Shown here one piece after another: positions 44,882 to 53,260 of a stretch of 64,000 nt of DNA. The notes under the pieces were generated by a model, which made no database searches, was not told the DNA's origin, and saw nothing but the letters and a program-made list of their open reading frames with translations. Every line of letters begins with the position of its first letter. Within the stretch, counting starts at the first letter, position 1. Both the position numbers and the translations under genes were made by a program. The DNA is from Haladaptatus sp. QDMS2 (GTDB lineage: Archaea > Halobacteriota > Halobacteria > Halobacteriales > Halococcaceae): positions 124,001 through 188,000 of the forward strand of contig NZ_CP119793.1 in NCBI RefSeq assembly GCF_029338295.1. The letters are read 5' to 3'.

Positions 44882-44905
44882 AAAATACATATAATTATGT
44901 ATTTT
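44882..44905 (-). promoter_or_regulatory. Inverted repeat in the promoter of the Tat-exported protein gene
   Basis: AAAATACAT (44882-44890) and ATGTATTTT (44897-44905) are exact complements around ATAATT, 30-53 bases upstream of the start at 44852. It covers the likely TATA region and may be an operator for the whole array. Confidence 0.5.
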
Positions 44906-45138
44906 CTATAATTCACTCTATCCAACTATTCTTCAACTCGATACAATCAAACGAGTCACCGCTTGGGAGTGACCCATTACTGGTTGCGCCCGACACCCGG
45001 ACTCGGTCTGTCGGCACATTCGGTGAACAAACGCCGAAACAACCGAACGTCGGGTGCTGACTGCACCCTCTGTATGTGTCACGCTTCCAGTCATAGTCTG
45101 ATCGTTTCAGCAGAGCTCACGGCCTCACTCTCTCACGA

Positions 45139-45420
45139 TCAGATCGTCGTTGAGCGACGTTCTACACGCCCATCGGTTACCGCGACGGCGTCTTTTGCTT
45201 CCAGCCGTCGCACAATCTCCTGTACGTCCGCTGCTGGCCAGTCGAGTTCCTGTTGCAGGTCAGCCACCGACTTCGGGTCGTCAAGCGCGTGCAGCACTTC
45301 GAGCTCCTCGTAGACGCGCTCAGTGATCTCGGCCACGGGGTCGTGCAACGGGGTCGTCACGTTGTGTTGTTCCGTGAGATCGGCCAACGCTTCGTTCACG
45401 GTCTGACTGTAGACGGTCAA
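45139..45420 (-). CDS. Small winged-helix protein
   Basis: A 93-residue protein with a TTG start at 45418-45420, placed 25-30 bases after the TATA-like CATATATCT. No ATG is available and the frame reads well from here: LTVYSQTVNEALADLTEQHN, then LEVLHALDDPKSVADLQQELDWPAADVQEIVRRLEAKDAVAVTDGRV, a clear winged helix. It is divergent from the second HTH/TumE-like pair with a shared 56-base promoter region and may regulate it. Confidence 0.6.
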   Translation of the reverse strand: MTVYSQTVNEALADLTEQHNVTTPLHDPVAEITERVYEELEVLHALDDPKSVADLQQELDWPAADVQEIVRRLEAKDAVAVTDGRVERRSTTI

Positions 45421-45476
45421 CTCACAAATACGCCCTACAGACAAGATATATGTGTTTGGGCCGCGAACGAACGAAT

Positions 45477-46004
45477 ATGAGTGACGATCGGTCGCCAACG
45501 GTTGACGCCGCAGAGCAGTGGCGTACGGACCGAACGACCTTCCAACGTGTCTACGATGTCCTCGTTGGGACGGATGAGCCGGCGTCTGCACAGCAGTTTG
45601 CAGAGTGGGCAGACTGCTCCGAGAATGGAGCCCGACAGGCACTCCAACAACTGACCGAGATGGGTATTGCAGACAAAACCGACACACGGCCTGCAACCTA
45701 CACCCGTAACACCTCGTACCTCCGGTGGAAGCGAGTTGAACAACTCGCCCGTGAGCAGAGTCCGAGTGACCTTCGGGCACGGGTTGAGGAACTCATTTCA
45801 GAGGATCAGAGCTTCCAAGCAACCTATGGTGTCCCAGAGCCGGACGCTGTGGTCACGACTGAAACGGCGGTAGCTGATCACGAGATGCTTCACCAGCAGT
45901 GGGAGGACCTCTCTGACTGGCGGACCATCCGCCGTGACATTCAGGTCATCCAGCAAGCAGTCCACCGTGCAGAAGCACTGCGCGACGACCGAGCACGAGT
46001 CTGA
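45477..46004 (+). CDS. HTH regulator/antitoxin of a TumE-like pair (second copy)
   Basis: A 175-residue paralog of the protein at 22870-23403: TTFQRVYDVLVGTDEPASAQQFAEWADCSENGARQALQQLTEMGIADK, then PATYTRNTSYLRWKRVEQLA and a helical tail. The pattern PATY.RN.SY..W and the following gene pairing are shared. The TumE-like gene begins 3 bases after its stop. The two copies are well diverged, so they may not cross-neutralise. Confidence 0.8.
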   Translation: MSDDRSPTVDAAEQWRTDRTTFQRVYDVLVGTDEPASAQQFAEWADCSENGARQALQQLTEMGIADKTDTRPATYTRNTSYLRWKRVEQLAREQSPSDLRARVEELISEDQSFQATYGVPEPDAVVTTETAVADHEMLHQQWEDLSDWRTIRRDIQVIQQAVHRAEALRDDRARV

Positions 46005-46007
46005 CCC

Positions 46008-46445
46008 GTGACCGAACGGACAGAAGGGCCAAGCGGCCCACTCGACATTCCAACGCTCACTGTGTTGGCACAGCGGGCGGCGACACACCCACTCATCACC
46101 GAGTGGCAGTTTCGGCCAGATTCACTCAGTCCACGTCTCCTCAAACTTCAAATCGATCCAACCCAGTACCCAGCGTCACTGAGTGGTGTGCGACTTGACG
46201 TCCGATGGTTCGAAGGCGGAATGTATTCATTCCACTATCTAGAGACTGCGTCGAATGAAACATGGCAGTGCCGCTGGGATAGACATCCGAAGCCACACGC
46301 GCCGACTGCTCACTTCCATCCACCCCCGGACGCAAATGACCTCGTTGAGCCCTCACCTCTCGAAGCAGACCACCACCTCGCGGTTCTGTTTGCTGTCCTT
46401 GAGTGGCTCGAAAAGCGAGTGAGTAAGCACCACGACATCTCGTGA
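46008..46445 (+). CDS. TumE-like (DUF6516-type) toxin candidate (second copy)
   Basis: A 145-residue protein with GTG start. LRLDVRWFEGGMYSFHYLETASNETWQCRWDRHPKPHAPTAHFHPPPD (in part: LDVRWFEGGMYSFHYLE, CRWDRHPKPH, HFHPPPD) parallels the core of the protein at 23406-23837. The C-terminal amphipathic helix AVLEWLEKRVSKHH matches as well. Family similarity and pairing suggest a toxin. Both copies are intact. Confidence 0.65.
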   Translation: MTERTEGPSGPLDIPTLTVLAQRAATHPLITEWQFRPDSLSPRLLKLQIDPTQYPASLSGVRLDVRWFEGGMYSFHYLETASNETWQCRWDRHPKPHAPTAHFHPPPDANDLVEPSPLEADHHLAVLFAVLEWLEKRVSKHHDIS

Positions 46446-46448
46446 CAC

Positions 46449-46535
46449 TCAGATCGTCACCGGAGGAGCGATGAGGTCGATATCTTTGGTCGTTTCCTTG
46501 AGTCCACGAAACGCCATCGATCCACCGCCGATAAA
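46449..46535 (-). pseudogene. Fragment of a nucleotidyltransferase-like gene
   Basis: On the minus strand FIGGGSMAFRGLKETTKDIDLIAPP matches the active-site segment of AbiEii/DUF6036-type nucleotidyltransferases (GG-x-x-x-x-x-R-x-T-x-D-I-D). It is bounded by a TGA on its 5' side and a stop three codons after APP. A broken relic of another defence or toxin gene. Confidence 0.6.
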
Positions 46536-46641
46536 TCACTTCCGTAAAGATGGGCTCGACGATTGAACCCCGGCGACTTCACGGGTGACTCACGGAGACT
46601 GAAGTGAGGCTTTTGGACTGAGATACGAACTAACGACGGAC

Positions 46642-47004
46642 TTAATCGATAGCTTCAGCCGCTGTGATGTTTTTCGGACCAATATAGATTAGCAGGCTCT
46701 CTGGCCCGGAATAGTCGAACGTGTGAGTAAGCTGCTTGCCTTCCGATCTCGCAGTAATGTTGTATACTCCATGCCCGCTGTTTAGGCTGACTTTCTTGTT
46801 TTCTCTTCCGTCGACAGTATAGGTGTCATCAGCGATTGTCGAGTTGTTTTTCGTGACGGTCAGTGAAACCTCTGTAGATTGGTTCTGTTCATTGTACAGA
46901 TATATTGTCGGGCCGGAAGGGTCATTGGATCCCCCGATACCGCCTATACAGCCCGCCAGTGAAACAGTACTAACCAGCAGCAAGCCGATTATGATTTTCT
47001 TCAT
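46642..47004 (-). CDS. Small secreted lipoprotein
   Basis: A 120-residue protein with a signal MKKIIIGLLLVSTVSLAGC (lipobox), a Gly/Ser linker and a beta-rich domain (PTIYLYNEQNQSTEVSLTVTKN, then VSLNSGHGVYNITARSEG). It is shorter than and not clearly homologous to the array lipoproteins at 40-42 kb, but shares the exported beta-domain plan. Unknown role; AT-rich surroundings. Confidence 0.75.
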   Translation of the reverse strand: MKKIIIGLLLVSTVSLAGCIGGIGGSNDPSGPTIYLYNEQNQSTEVSLTVTKNNSTIADDTYTVDGRENKKVSLNSGHGVYNITARSEGKQLTHTFDYSGPESLLIYIGPKNITAAEAID

Positions 47005-47076
47005 ATTCGTTACTACTATTTATTTTCATGATATGGTTTGTGGAATAATATATGTGCTGGTAACTAAACACCTCAC

Positions 47077-47442
47077 TCATGACATTCCGAGGTTATAGAC
47101 GACCTCTTGATTCACATCACCATACCGGTGGGTGAGGATATTCCGAAATCCGACTGCTTCTTCCAGCTGTTCCTGGACGTCGTGTGAGATAATATCTGCA
47201 TTCCCGAGCGACTCAATCTCCTTTTTTGCGGTCCCACTGGGTGAGAGCCCCTCCGACGCGCGAATATGCTGGGCGAGGTCGATACAGGACTGAATAAGAT
47301 TCATGAACGTCCGCTCAACCGCTCGCTGGACGATGATCTCGTCAACATACGCCGCCTTCGACAGTCCCCGCATTTGCTTCAGGTCATTCGTGTACTCGTT
47401 GATGTACCGGAGCTTGTCAACAACAATATCCTCGTCGACCAC
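47077..47442 (-). CDS. hepT: HepT-like HEPN RNase toxin
   Basis: A 121-residue HEPN-fold protein. The active motif R-x4-H-x-Y is seen as RNILTHRY near the C-terminus, with preceding helices KLRYINEYTNDLKQM and ERTFMNLIQSCIDLAQHIRASEG. In this family the Tyr is AMPylated by the partner MntA, blocking RNase activity. Starts at GTG, sharing a base with the mntA stop. Complete. Confidence 0.9.
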   Translation of the reverse strand: MVDEDIVVDKLRYINEYTNDLKQMRGLSKAAYVDEIIVQRAVERTFMNLIQSCIDLAQHIRASEGLSPSGTAKKEIESLGNADIISHDVQEQLEEAVGFRNILTHRYGDVNQEVVYNLGMS

Positions 47443-47876
47443 TAGACGTCACCACGAGCCAACCGATCGATGAATTCCCGTTGTTCTCGTTCTCGCTCGC
47501 TCGCACCTGCAGTATACGCTGCGTCGACGTGCTGTTTGTACGCGGTAATGACCGCTGGATCACCACTGATGCGAATCCCATCCCTGAGCGCAGCGTGCGC
47601 AACGTGCGTTGGCAGCAACTCGATATCGCTCACGTCGACGAATCTGTCTGCGTATGCTTGGAGGTCTGCGTCGATACGGTTGCGTCGGCGGAACCGCTCG
47701 GCTTCGGACAGGTCATCCGGGAACTGGAGGGCAATATCGACATCCGATGTCTCCTCTGCCGTTCCTTTCGCATGCGACCCAAACAGCACTGCGGAGATGA
47801 CCTCGGTTTCATCGAGATAGTCCCTGATTCCTTCGAGGTCGATTGTTTCGACAGCGAAGTCGTCCGGTTTGGGCAT
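47442..47876 (-). CDS. mntA: MntA-like nucleotidyltransferase antitoxin
   Basis: A 144-residue minimal nucleotidyltransferase. VISAVLFGSHAKGTAEETSDVDIALQF carries the GSx10DxD catalytic motif; a third acidic residue is supplied by FVDVSDIELL. It would transfer AMP to the Tyr in the HepT motif. It is the first gene of the pair and ends where HepT begins. All expected active-site residues are present, so the system looks functional. Confidence 0.9.
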   Translation of the reverse strand: MPKPDDFAVETIDLEGIRDYLDETEVISAVLFGSHAKGTAEETSDVDIALQFPDDLSEAERFRRRNRIDADLQAYADRFVDVSDIELLPTHVAHAALRDGIRISGDPAVITAYKQHVDAAYTAGASEREREQREFIDRLARGDV

Positions 47877-47924
47877 ACGAGTACTTCACGGTCTTGGGTA
47901 ATATATGTCCGTACTCTCTGGCAA

Positions 47925-48428
47925 TCGGTACGGCTCGCCCCGCTCGCCGCGTTCCGCCTTCCGGTGAGCAAAGCTCACCGTCGTCTCGTTCGCTTCGCTC
48001 ACGAGCCCTCCGCGGCGCTCGCGACCGACCATTCCGGGCTGTCGCGGTCTCGTTCCTCCGTCACTCGACCGCGTTCCGGGCTAAAGTGCATGTGCCCTCG
48101 ACGCCTGCATTAAGCGCGTTTTCGGTTGCGCCCCTCGCGGGCCGGACACGAGAAACGGCTTAACGCTGGCCGCTCGCTCCGGGCGGGTCGTTGTCGCACT
48201 CACTCCGCTCGCGCGACAAGCCTCACCTCGCTGCGCTCGGTGAGACGGCGCGCGGTGCTGGTTGATTGTCCGCCTCAGACGCGCTCTCGCTCGCGCCCCA
48301 AGGGGCGCTTGCGAAGGCGCGAGCGAGAGCGCATAGATGGGTCTGTCGGTCGGTGTCGTCGAAGAACCGCGATGTAATGGCATCGCGGTGTCGGGCGCTG
48401 AGCGCCTTCGGAACTAGGTTGAGTTCCA
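47925..48428. repeat. GC-rich region of consecutive hairpins
   Basis: About 500 non-coding bases with at least six dyads in series, including GTGAGC-AAA-GCTCAC near 47964, TTGTCGC...GCGACAA near 48190-48222, CTCACC...GGTGAG near 48223-48244, a 15-bp-arm repeat at 48281-48295/48318-48332 with a second stem nested inside it, ACCGCGATG...CATCGCGGT near 48367-48390, and GGAACT...AGTTCC just before the ATG at 48429. Location upstream of an OB-fold gene suggests an origin, transfer origin or structured RNA. Confidence 0.6.
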
Positions 48429-49325
48429 ATGTCAAGTAAGAACGTTACCACTGATGTAGTTTCGGTCGACGAACAGGCATTCGAAAACGCGGACGAAGCG
48501 GCGGTCGACGAGGACGGCTTCGAGGTCGTCGATGAGACGCCGGCATTCCAGGCGACGGTGCAGATGGAAGTTCAGGCAAAGGTCGATGCGAACCACCCGG
48601 ACGGGATGGTCGACACCAGTGACGAACGGATCTATGGGGCGACCCTCGAACAGGAAGAGCGCATTCGGGCGCGGGAAGCCGAACTGGAGCGCATCAGTGC
48701 CCAGGCAGAGCTGGGGACGCAGGACGGTCGGGAGAAGCGGACGCGAGACATCGCGGCGAAGCGGAGCGTTGAGCGGCGTGCAGCGTTCCAGAAGCGGGCG
48801 GCGAGCGTGAACCCGTGGGCAGACCCGAAGCGAGGTGATCCCCGTGCAGAACTCACGCAGGAGCAGTTGGCGGCGGTGAATAAGCAGTCGATGCGGCTGT
48901 CGAAGAAGCTAGATGGCTGGTCGCGAGCGGCAATTGGTCGGCGGCTGGGTGAAGCCGTCGTCGGTGGGAAAGACCTGATGAGCGCGGTCGTCGGGGTGTT
49001 CGAGGAGTTGCAGACGGCGCCCGGGACGGTGGTTCCCATCGGGAAGCTTGAGGACGTCAATCGTAAAGAAGTGAGCATCGAGGGCCGTGTGACGCAGCTT
49101 TGGGAACCTTCCAGTCCGAGCATCGCTCAAGTTGGGCTCATCGAGGACGAGAGCGGTCGTACAAAACTGACGAGCTGGAAGGCGTCGGATGCTCCGTGGA
49201 TCGAAGAGGGCGAGCGCGTGCGGATTCACGGGGCGGCGAAGAACTGGTATAACGGGCGCGTCTCAGTGGCCCTCACTGGGTGGAGCACCGTGATGTTCCC
49301 CGAGCGCGGTCGGTGGTGGGAATAG
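48429..49325 (+). CDS. OB-fold (RPA-like) single-strand DNA-binding protein candidate
   Basis: A 298-residue protein. An acidic N-terminus leads to a helical middle (ELTQEQLAAVNKQSMRLSKKLDGWSRAAIGRRL), then a C-terminal OB fold: KLEDVNRKEVSIEGRVTQLWEPSSPSIAQVGLIEDESGRTKLTSWKAS (in part), WIEEGERVRIHGAAKNWYNGRVSVALTGWSTV. The last part matches haloarchaeal RPA-like OB domains. The protein is frequent on plasmids and integrated elements. The strong hairpin region directly upstream suggests they work together in replication or transfer. Confidence 0.75.
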   Translation: MSSKNVTTDVVSVDEQAFENADEAAVDEDGFEVVDETPAFQATVQMEVQAKVDANHPDGMVDTSDERIYGATLEQEERIRAREAELERISAQAELGTQDGREKRTRDIAAKRSVERRAAFQKRAASVNPWADPKRGDPRAELTQEQLAAVNKQSMRLSKKLDGWSRAAIGRRLGEAVVGGKDLMSAVVGVFEELQTAPGTVVPIGKLEDVNRKEVSIEGRVTQLWEPSSPSIAQVGLIEDESGRTKLTSWKASDAPWIEEGERVRIHGAAKNWYNGRVSVALTGWSTVMFPERGRWWE

Positions 49326-49452
49326 CCAGTCTTCGCACCCTTCTTTTTGCTAAGTCCCGAACCGACCCGGACCCCACCTCCCCACCCTCCGCTCCGTGCT
49401 CGCTTCGCTGCGCGCGCAGCCACGACCTTGTCAGGACGTATCCAATCTTTTT

Positions 49453-49719
49453 TCATGGTCGGGATGTCGTAGCCGCAAAATGTATCATATGTTGTTCAAA
49501 TTGCTGGATGTCTTCTCTGGTAACGGAATCGTTGCTTTGTGCGAGGTCTTCTAGCCCCAAGCACCAATCCTCGAATGCTTCTTTGATTCGGAAGACTGTG
49601 AACGGATTAGGTCTCATTTTATTTGGAGTTCGTAGTCGTTGTCGATCAGTCTCTGGGAGAAGTCCCAGTCTCTTCTCCAGGTAATTGTATCTTCGTCGAA
49701 TTCGCGTTGACAATCTCAC
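49453..49719 (-). CDS. Small hypothetical protein
   Basis: An 88-codon frame with GTG start, basic at first (STRIRRRYNYLEKRLGLLPETDRQRLR), then PNPFTVFRIKEAFEDWCLGLEDLAQ and an amphipathic helix EDIQQFEQHMIHF. The text reads like a real helical protein, but the family is unknown and it adjoins an AT-rich degenerate zone, so it could be a remnant. Confidence 0.4.
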   Translation of the reverse strand: MRLSTRIRRRYNYLEKRLGLLPETDRQRLRTPNKMRPNPFTVFRIKEAFEDWCLGLEDLAQSNDSVTREDIQQFEQHMIHFAATTSRP

Positions 49720-50911
49720 TGAATTTCAGGCAGAAGAGGTGGAGGAGCGTGATTTAATCCAGTGACAAGTCCGGTGCGGTCAGACGTAGTATATACTAGA
49801 AATTCGTTGCTGTCCATCGAGAACCATTTCCATGTTCGTTCACTGTCTAGGGAGGAGGCACACCGGCAACATCTCTTGGTAGAATTGGAATGTAATCGGA
49901 ATCTCCGGATACCGGTAGAATAAGCAGGATATCGATAAAATACTTGTCCAAAACATTTTGATTGTTTTCCTACTTGTTTGATTTGTTGGGAGAGTAATCA
50001 CTAGAATATATATTTTTAAATAAAATGGTATATTGTTTTTCTCTCTGAATCTAATTTAAATTTTGTATTTTATGCCTATTTTATTGGTGTAGCTTAAATA
50101 ATATCGTATATTAACGGTGTATCAAGACATTTAAATTCCAGAAATTCAAATGGCACAATAAATTTGTCATATAATTTGTCAAAATATAGAAAATTATGGG
50201 TGTCAATGCTAGCACGTATCGCGGATGCAAACAGGCGACTGTACGGGCGTTTTCTTCAAGCAGTGTGACAATAAGATAATCCGCGTACTCATCGAAGTAG
50301 TCCACCAACTGTGAAGTACGGACAACGTCAAACGCTCCAAGTGGGTTGAACACCATGAGTGGCACTTCCTCGGGTACCTCGTTAATAAGATACACTGCAA
50401 GCCCGAACACGAGACCCGACACCTGTCGATCTGACTCCCAAAGGGGGCAAACAGGAGCCATCCTAACTCACTCCCGCGTCGCTCGTTTGGCTCAGGTATC
50501 CCTTGTTTGTACTCCGATAACGCTCCTTCGTACCCGAGAAGAATTCTCCGATTTCGTCCTCTGTGAGGTTCGCGACAGACGTTACAGCAGTATGAATCAG
50601 CCCCTACAAATAAAAATTTGTAAATATCAAAACCAATATTTTCAGATAAAATGAAAATTACAACCATACTTTTGTAAAGGATTGATGGAGTGCAGATACG
50701 CACTATCTCCAATTTTCCAATTGGAGGCTTGCTGAGTCGAGGTGTGAGTGCGATTTCTCACCGTAGAATCACGCTCCCAAATCTATTAATTGTAGACAGA
50801 ATGCCAAGCTAACTACACCTACACATCAATAATTACTCCCGGCCCTCCAATGAAATTTGTTATATACAAAACCAACGGGTTTTCGGTCGATATCTTGCAG
50901 TTGGATTGTAC
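49720..50911. other. AT-rich degenerate spacer between mobile region and host block
   Basis: About 1.2 kb of markedly A/T-rich DNA without intact genes. It contains a minus-strand remnant of an SMC-like protein (50200-50461) and a further broken stretch (NLTEDEIGEFFSGTKERYRS) at about 50464-50585. Such composition marks junctions of integrated elements or insertion hot spots. Confidence 0.55.
50200..50461 (-). pseudogene. Remnant of an archaeal SMC-related protein C-terminus
   Basis: The minus strand reads DRQVSGLVFGLAVYLINEVPEEVPLMVFNPLGAFDVVRTSQLVDYFDEYADYLIVTLLEENAR (in part), resembling the C-terminal ATPase lobe of archaea-specific SMC/RecN-like proteins. No N-terminal Walker A part is found nearby. 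A truncated relic in low-GC surroundings. Confidence 0.5.
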
Positions 50912-51709
50912 CTATTCCCTATAGAGCTCCCCAGTCTGAACGTTTACTTCGATAATATTTGCTGCTTCCATTACCGCCTCGGGATATTCTTCGACGAAGG
51001 TATTTCTCTTCAATCGACTCGATGGGGCGGAAATACTGATCGCTCCGATCGGGTCTCTCTGAGAGTCCAAAATTGGGGCCCCCACTGCTCTGATTCCAAT
51101 AACAGCCTCTTGTTGATTTACGGCAAATCCGCGTTCTTGAATTGTTTCCAGTTCGGCGGCGAGTTTGTCAGGGTTGGTGATCGTATTGGGAGTTTTCGCC
51201 ATTAGACCGTGCTTGTCGATGATATTGTTGACCTCTGAACGTGGTAGGTGAGCAAGAATCGCCTTCCCGCTGGCCGAATAGTGAAGATAGCGATCAGAAT
51301 TTTCTCGATTTTTAATGTAAAATTCGATCCCGACGGCATCTTTTCCGAATGATTCGTAGAGAATCACTTCGAGTCCGTCGTCTTCGATGATGAGGTGGAC
51401 CGATTCACCTGTCTTGTTGGCCAGGTTGTCTACTACTTTACGTCCATGTCTGTAGAGTGTATTGTGGTTCTTGACGTACTCACCAGCGAGGACAAACCGA
51501 TATCCAAGGTAATACTCGTGAATGTCTTTGCGGACCAGACAGTGGTCCTCAAGCGTCGAAAGGTACGTATGGACTGTCCCCGGAGATAACCCAGTCGCCT
51601 CTGCAATTTCTGTGAGTGTCGCTCCGTCGTGGTCTTGTATCGATTCGAGGAGCTCCACTGCTCTGTCCACGGATTGAATCTTGCGTGGTTCGTTAGTGGT
51701 GTCTTCCAT
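50912..51709 (-). CDS. IclR family transcriptional regulator
   Basis: A 265-residue regulator. The N-terminal winged helix IQSVDRAVELLESIQDHDGATLTEIAEATGLSPGTVHTYLSTLEDHCLVRKD is followed by the IclR effector domain (ASGKAILAHLPRSEV, then GFAVNQQEAVIGIRAVGAPI and PIGAISISAPSSRL). Met 51709 precedes the conserved NEPRKIQSVDRA and lies about 40 bases after a TATA-like GATATATC; an upstream Met at 51736 is possible. It probably controls the adjacent sugar-type import and catabolic genes. Confidence 0.93.
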   Translation of the reverse strand: MEDTTNEPRKIQSVDRAVELLESIQDHDGATLTEIAEATGLSPGTVHTYLSTLEDHCLVRKDIHEYYLGYRFVLAGEYVKNHNTLYRHGRKVVDNLANKTGESVHLIIEDDGLEVILYESFGKDAVGIEFYIKNRENSDRYLHYSASGKAILAHLPRSEVNNIIDKHGLMAKTPNTITNPDKLAAELETIQERGFAVNQQEAVIGIRAVGAPILDSQRDPIGAISISAPSSRLKRNTFVEEYPEAVMEAANIIEVNVQTGELYRE

Positions 51710-51979
51710 AGTATGAGCATCAATAGCATTTGCCATAATGGTTTTGATATATCCAAAATTCATTGGCCTCAACCTGCTGCTATGTTCGCTCCAATAGGCT
51801 CCCAATTATTCGAGTACCATGGTAAAAGAAATCATACGGACCGTTCGACACCCAATCACCCGAACTAAAAACTTGCAGTAGTGTGGTAAATGCAATCCGA
51901 CAGTGCAGTCACTACAGAATAGTTCCAGAGAACCAAAACTGAATCCACGCTCGAGAAGTCAGTGAGACAGAAACTGAAC

Positions 51980-53137
51980 CTACCGATAGGGACGAATCGC
52001 TTCGGTGACCCACTCGATGTTCTGTTCGGGAAGGAGGCCGTAATTGTAGAACGAAATCCGTGGCACTCCTTCCTCGATAAGTCCGGACACGATATTATCG
52101 AGAGTGGACGCATCATCGACGATTGGATATCCAGGGAGTACGCCCGCGTGTAATGGAATTTCAGGTGTAAGTTGGTCTGCTTCGCGTACACAGTTTACCG
52201 CATCTGCTCTCGTCGCTTCGTACGCTGCAACCGTATAGTAATCGACGAACTCGGAAAGTGCGTGGAGGTCCGCTCCTTGCATCCACGTTTGACCGACAGA
52301 AACTAACCCGACGTAGTACCCAAGGTTCGCACTTCCTGCAGCAGTTGCAATGTCCTCGTACAGTCGACTCAGAGTTTTGAACCGAACATCTGCGTACGCT
52401 GCGACGGTTGGGTGGCTCTTGAGCCACGCAGCCATGTCGGCGTCGTGCGGAACCGTGCCTCCGGTGATTCCATCGACAGTCTGTTGTGTGGTTGTCTTTG
52501 CCAGGTCGGAGTTGACTCCAGCAGATTCAGCATTCGCTTGACACTCCGAACAGAAGCACAAGCCAAAGAGGAACTCGCCGAGTGTCCCGAGTTCGGTGTG
52601 GAACTTGTCGTGGTGCCAGCCGAATCCAGAACCGTAGAAGTAGTCGAACATCTCCAGTTCGATTGCAGAGAAGATGTCCCGACCAGCTAGGTCTTCAACC
52701 ACGTTTGTGAGGTATGCCTGCACCATTGGCTTCGAAGGACAGAGGCCAAACGCGAGAGAGTCACCGAACGCGTTTTCGATAGTCGCCTCGGGATGGTTCA
52801 ACCCTAATCGAGAGTTGTGGACACCGACTGTCCACGAGTTCAATGCAATGTCGACGTCTCGAAGTTCGTCCGCAATGGTCTCGATCCAGTCGTTATCTCC
52901 CATCGTCTCATTCACGACCGGTTGGAGTGTCTCGTAGTGGTCCCCCGGTTGGAAGTATGAACTAGCCTGTGCGAAGAATGTTCGACGCTCGGGATTATGT
53001 GGTGTGAAGGCCTGTACAGAGTGGTAGTTCGTCGCGAGATTGAGTTCTGTGATCCCAGCATCTACCAGACGATCGGCGACAAACTGTGGATCTTCGTCGA
53101 GGATGTCCCACGGGTATGCCCAGAATGCAAATTCCAT
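51980..53137 (-). CDS. Uncharacterised TIM-barrel-like protein
   Basis: A 385-residue protein beginning MEFAFWAYPWDILDEDPQFVADRLVDAGITELNLATNYHSV, with later ALNSWTVGVHNSRLG, IELEMFDYFYGSGFGWHHDK, CFCSECQANA and VPRISFYNYGLLPEQNIEWV. Alternating strands and helices with Trp/His/Glu-rich loops resemble glycoside-hydrolase-like or sugar-isomerase-like barrels. I do not recognise the family. Two Cys pairs (CFCSEC) could bind metal. It is divergent from the ABC ATPase gene and likely part of the catabolic pathway. Confidence 0.7.
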   Translation of the reverse strand: MEFAFWAYPWDILDEDPQFVADRLVDAGITELNLATNYHSVQAFTPHNPERRTFFAQASSYFQPGDHYETLQPVVNETMGDNDWIETIADELRDVDIALNSWTVGVHNSRLGLNHPEATIENAFGDSLAFGLCPSKPMVQAYLTNVVEDLAGRDIFSAIELEMFDYFYGSGFGWHHDKFHTELGTLGEFLFGLCFCSECQANAESAGVNSDLAKTTTQQTVDGITGGTVPHDADMAAWLKSHPTVAAYADVRFKTLSRLYEDIATAAGSANLGYYVGLVSVGQTWMQGADLHALSEFVDYYTVAAYEATRADAVNCVREADQLTPEIPLHAGVLPGYPIVDDASTLDNIVSGLIEEGVPRISFYNYGLLPEQNIEWVTEAIRPYR

Positions 53138-53260
53138 ACTACTTCCTCTTGGGGCTAGCCCTTACTATTTATCTAGTAAAACTGCCAACTCGTCGCCCTT
53201 CTTTCGGAACCTGAGACAGAGTTAAGTGAGCGTAGAGAATGGGTAGTGATAGGATTTGTC

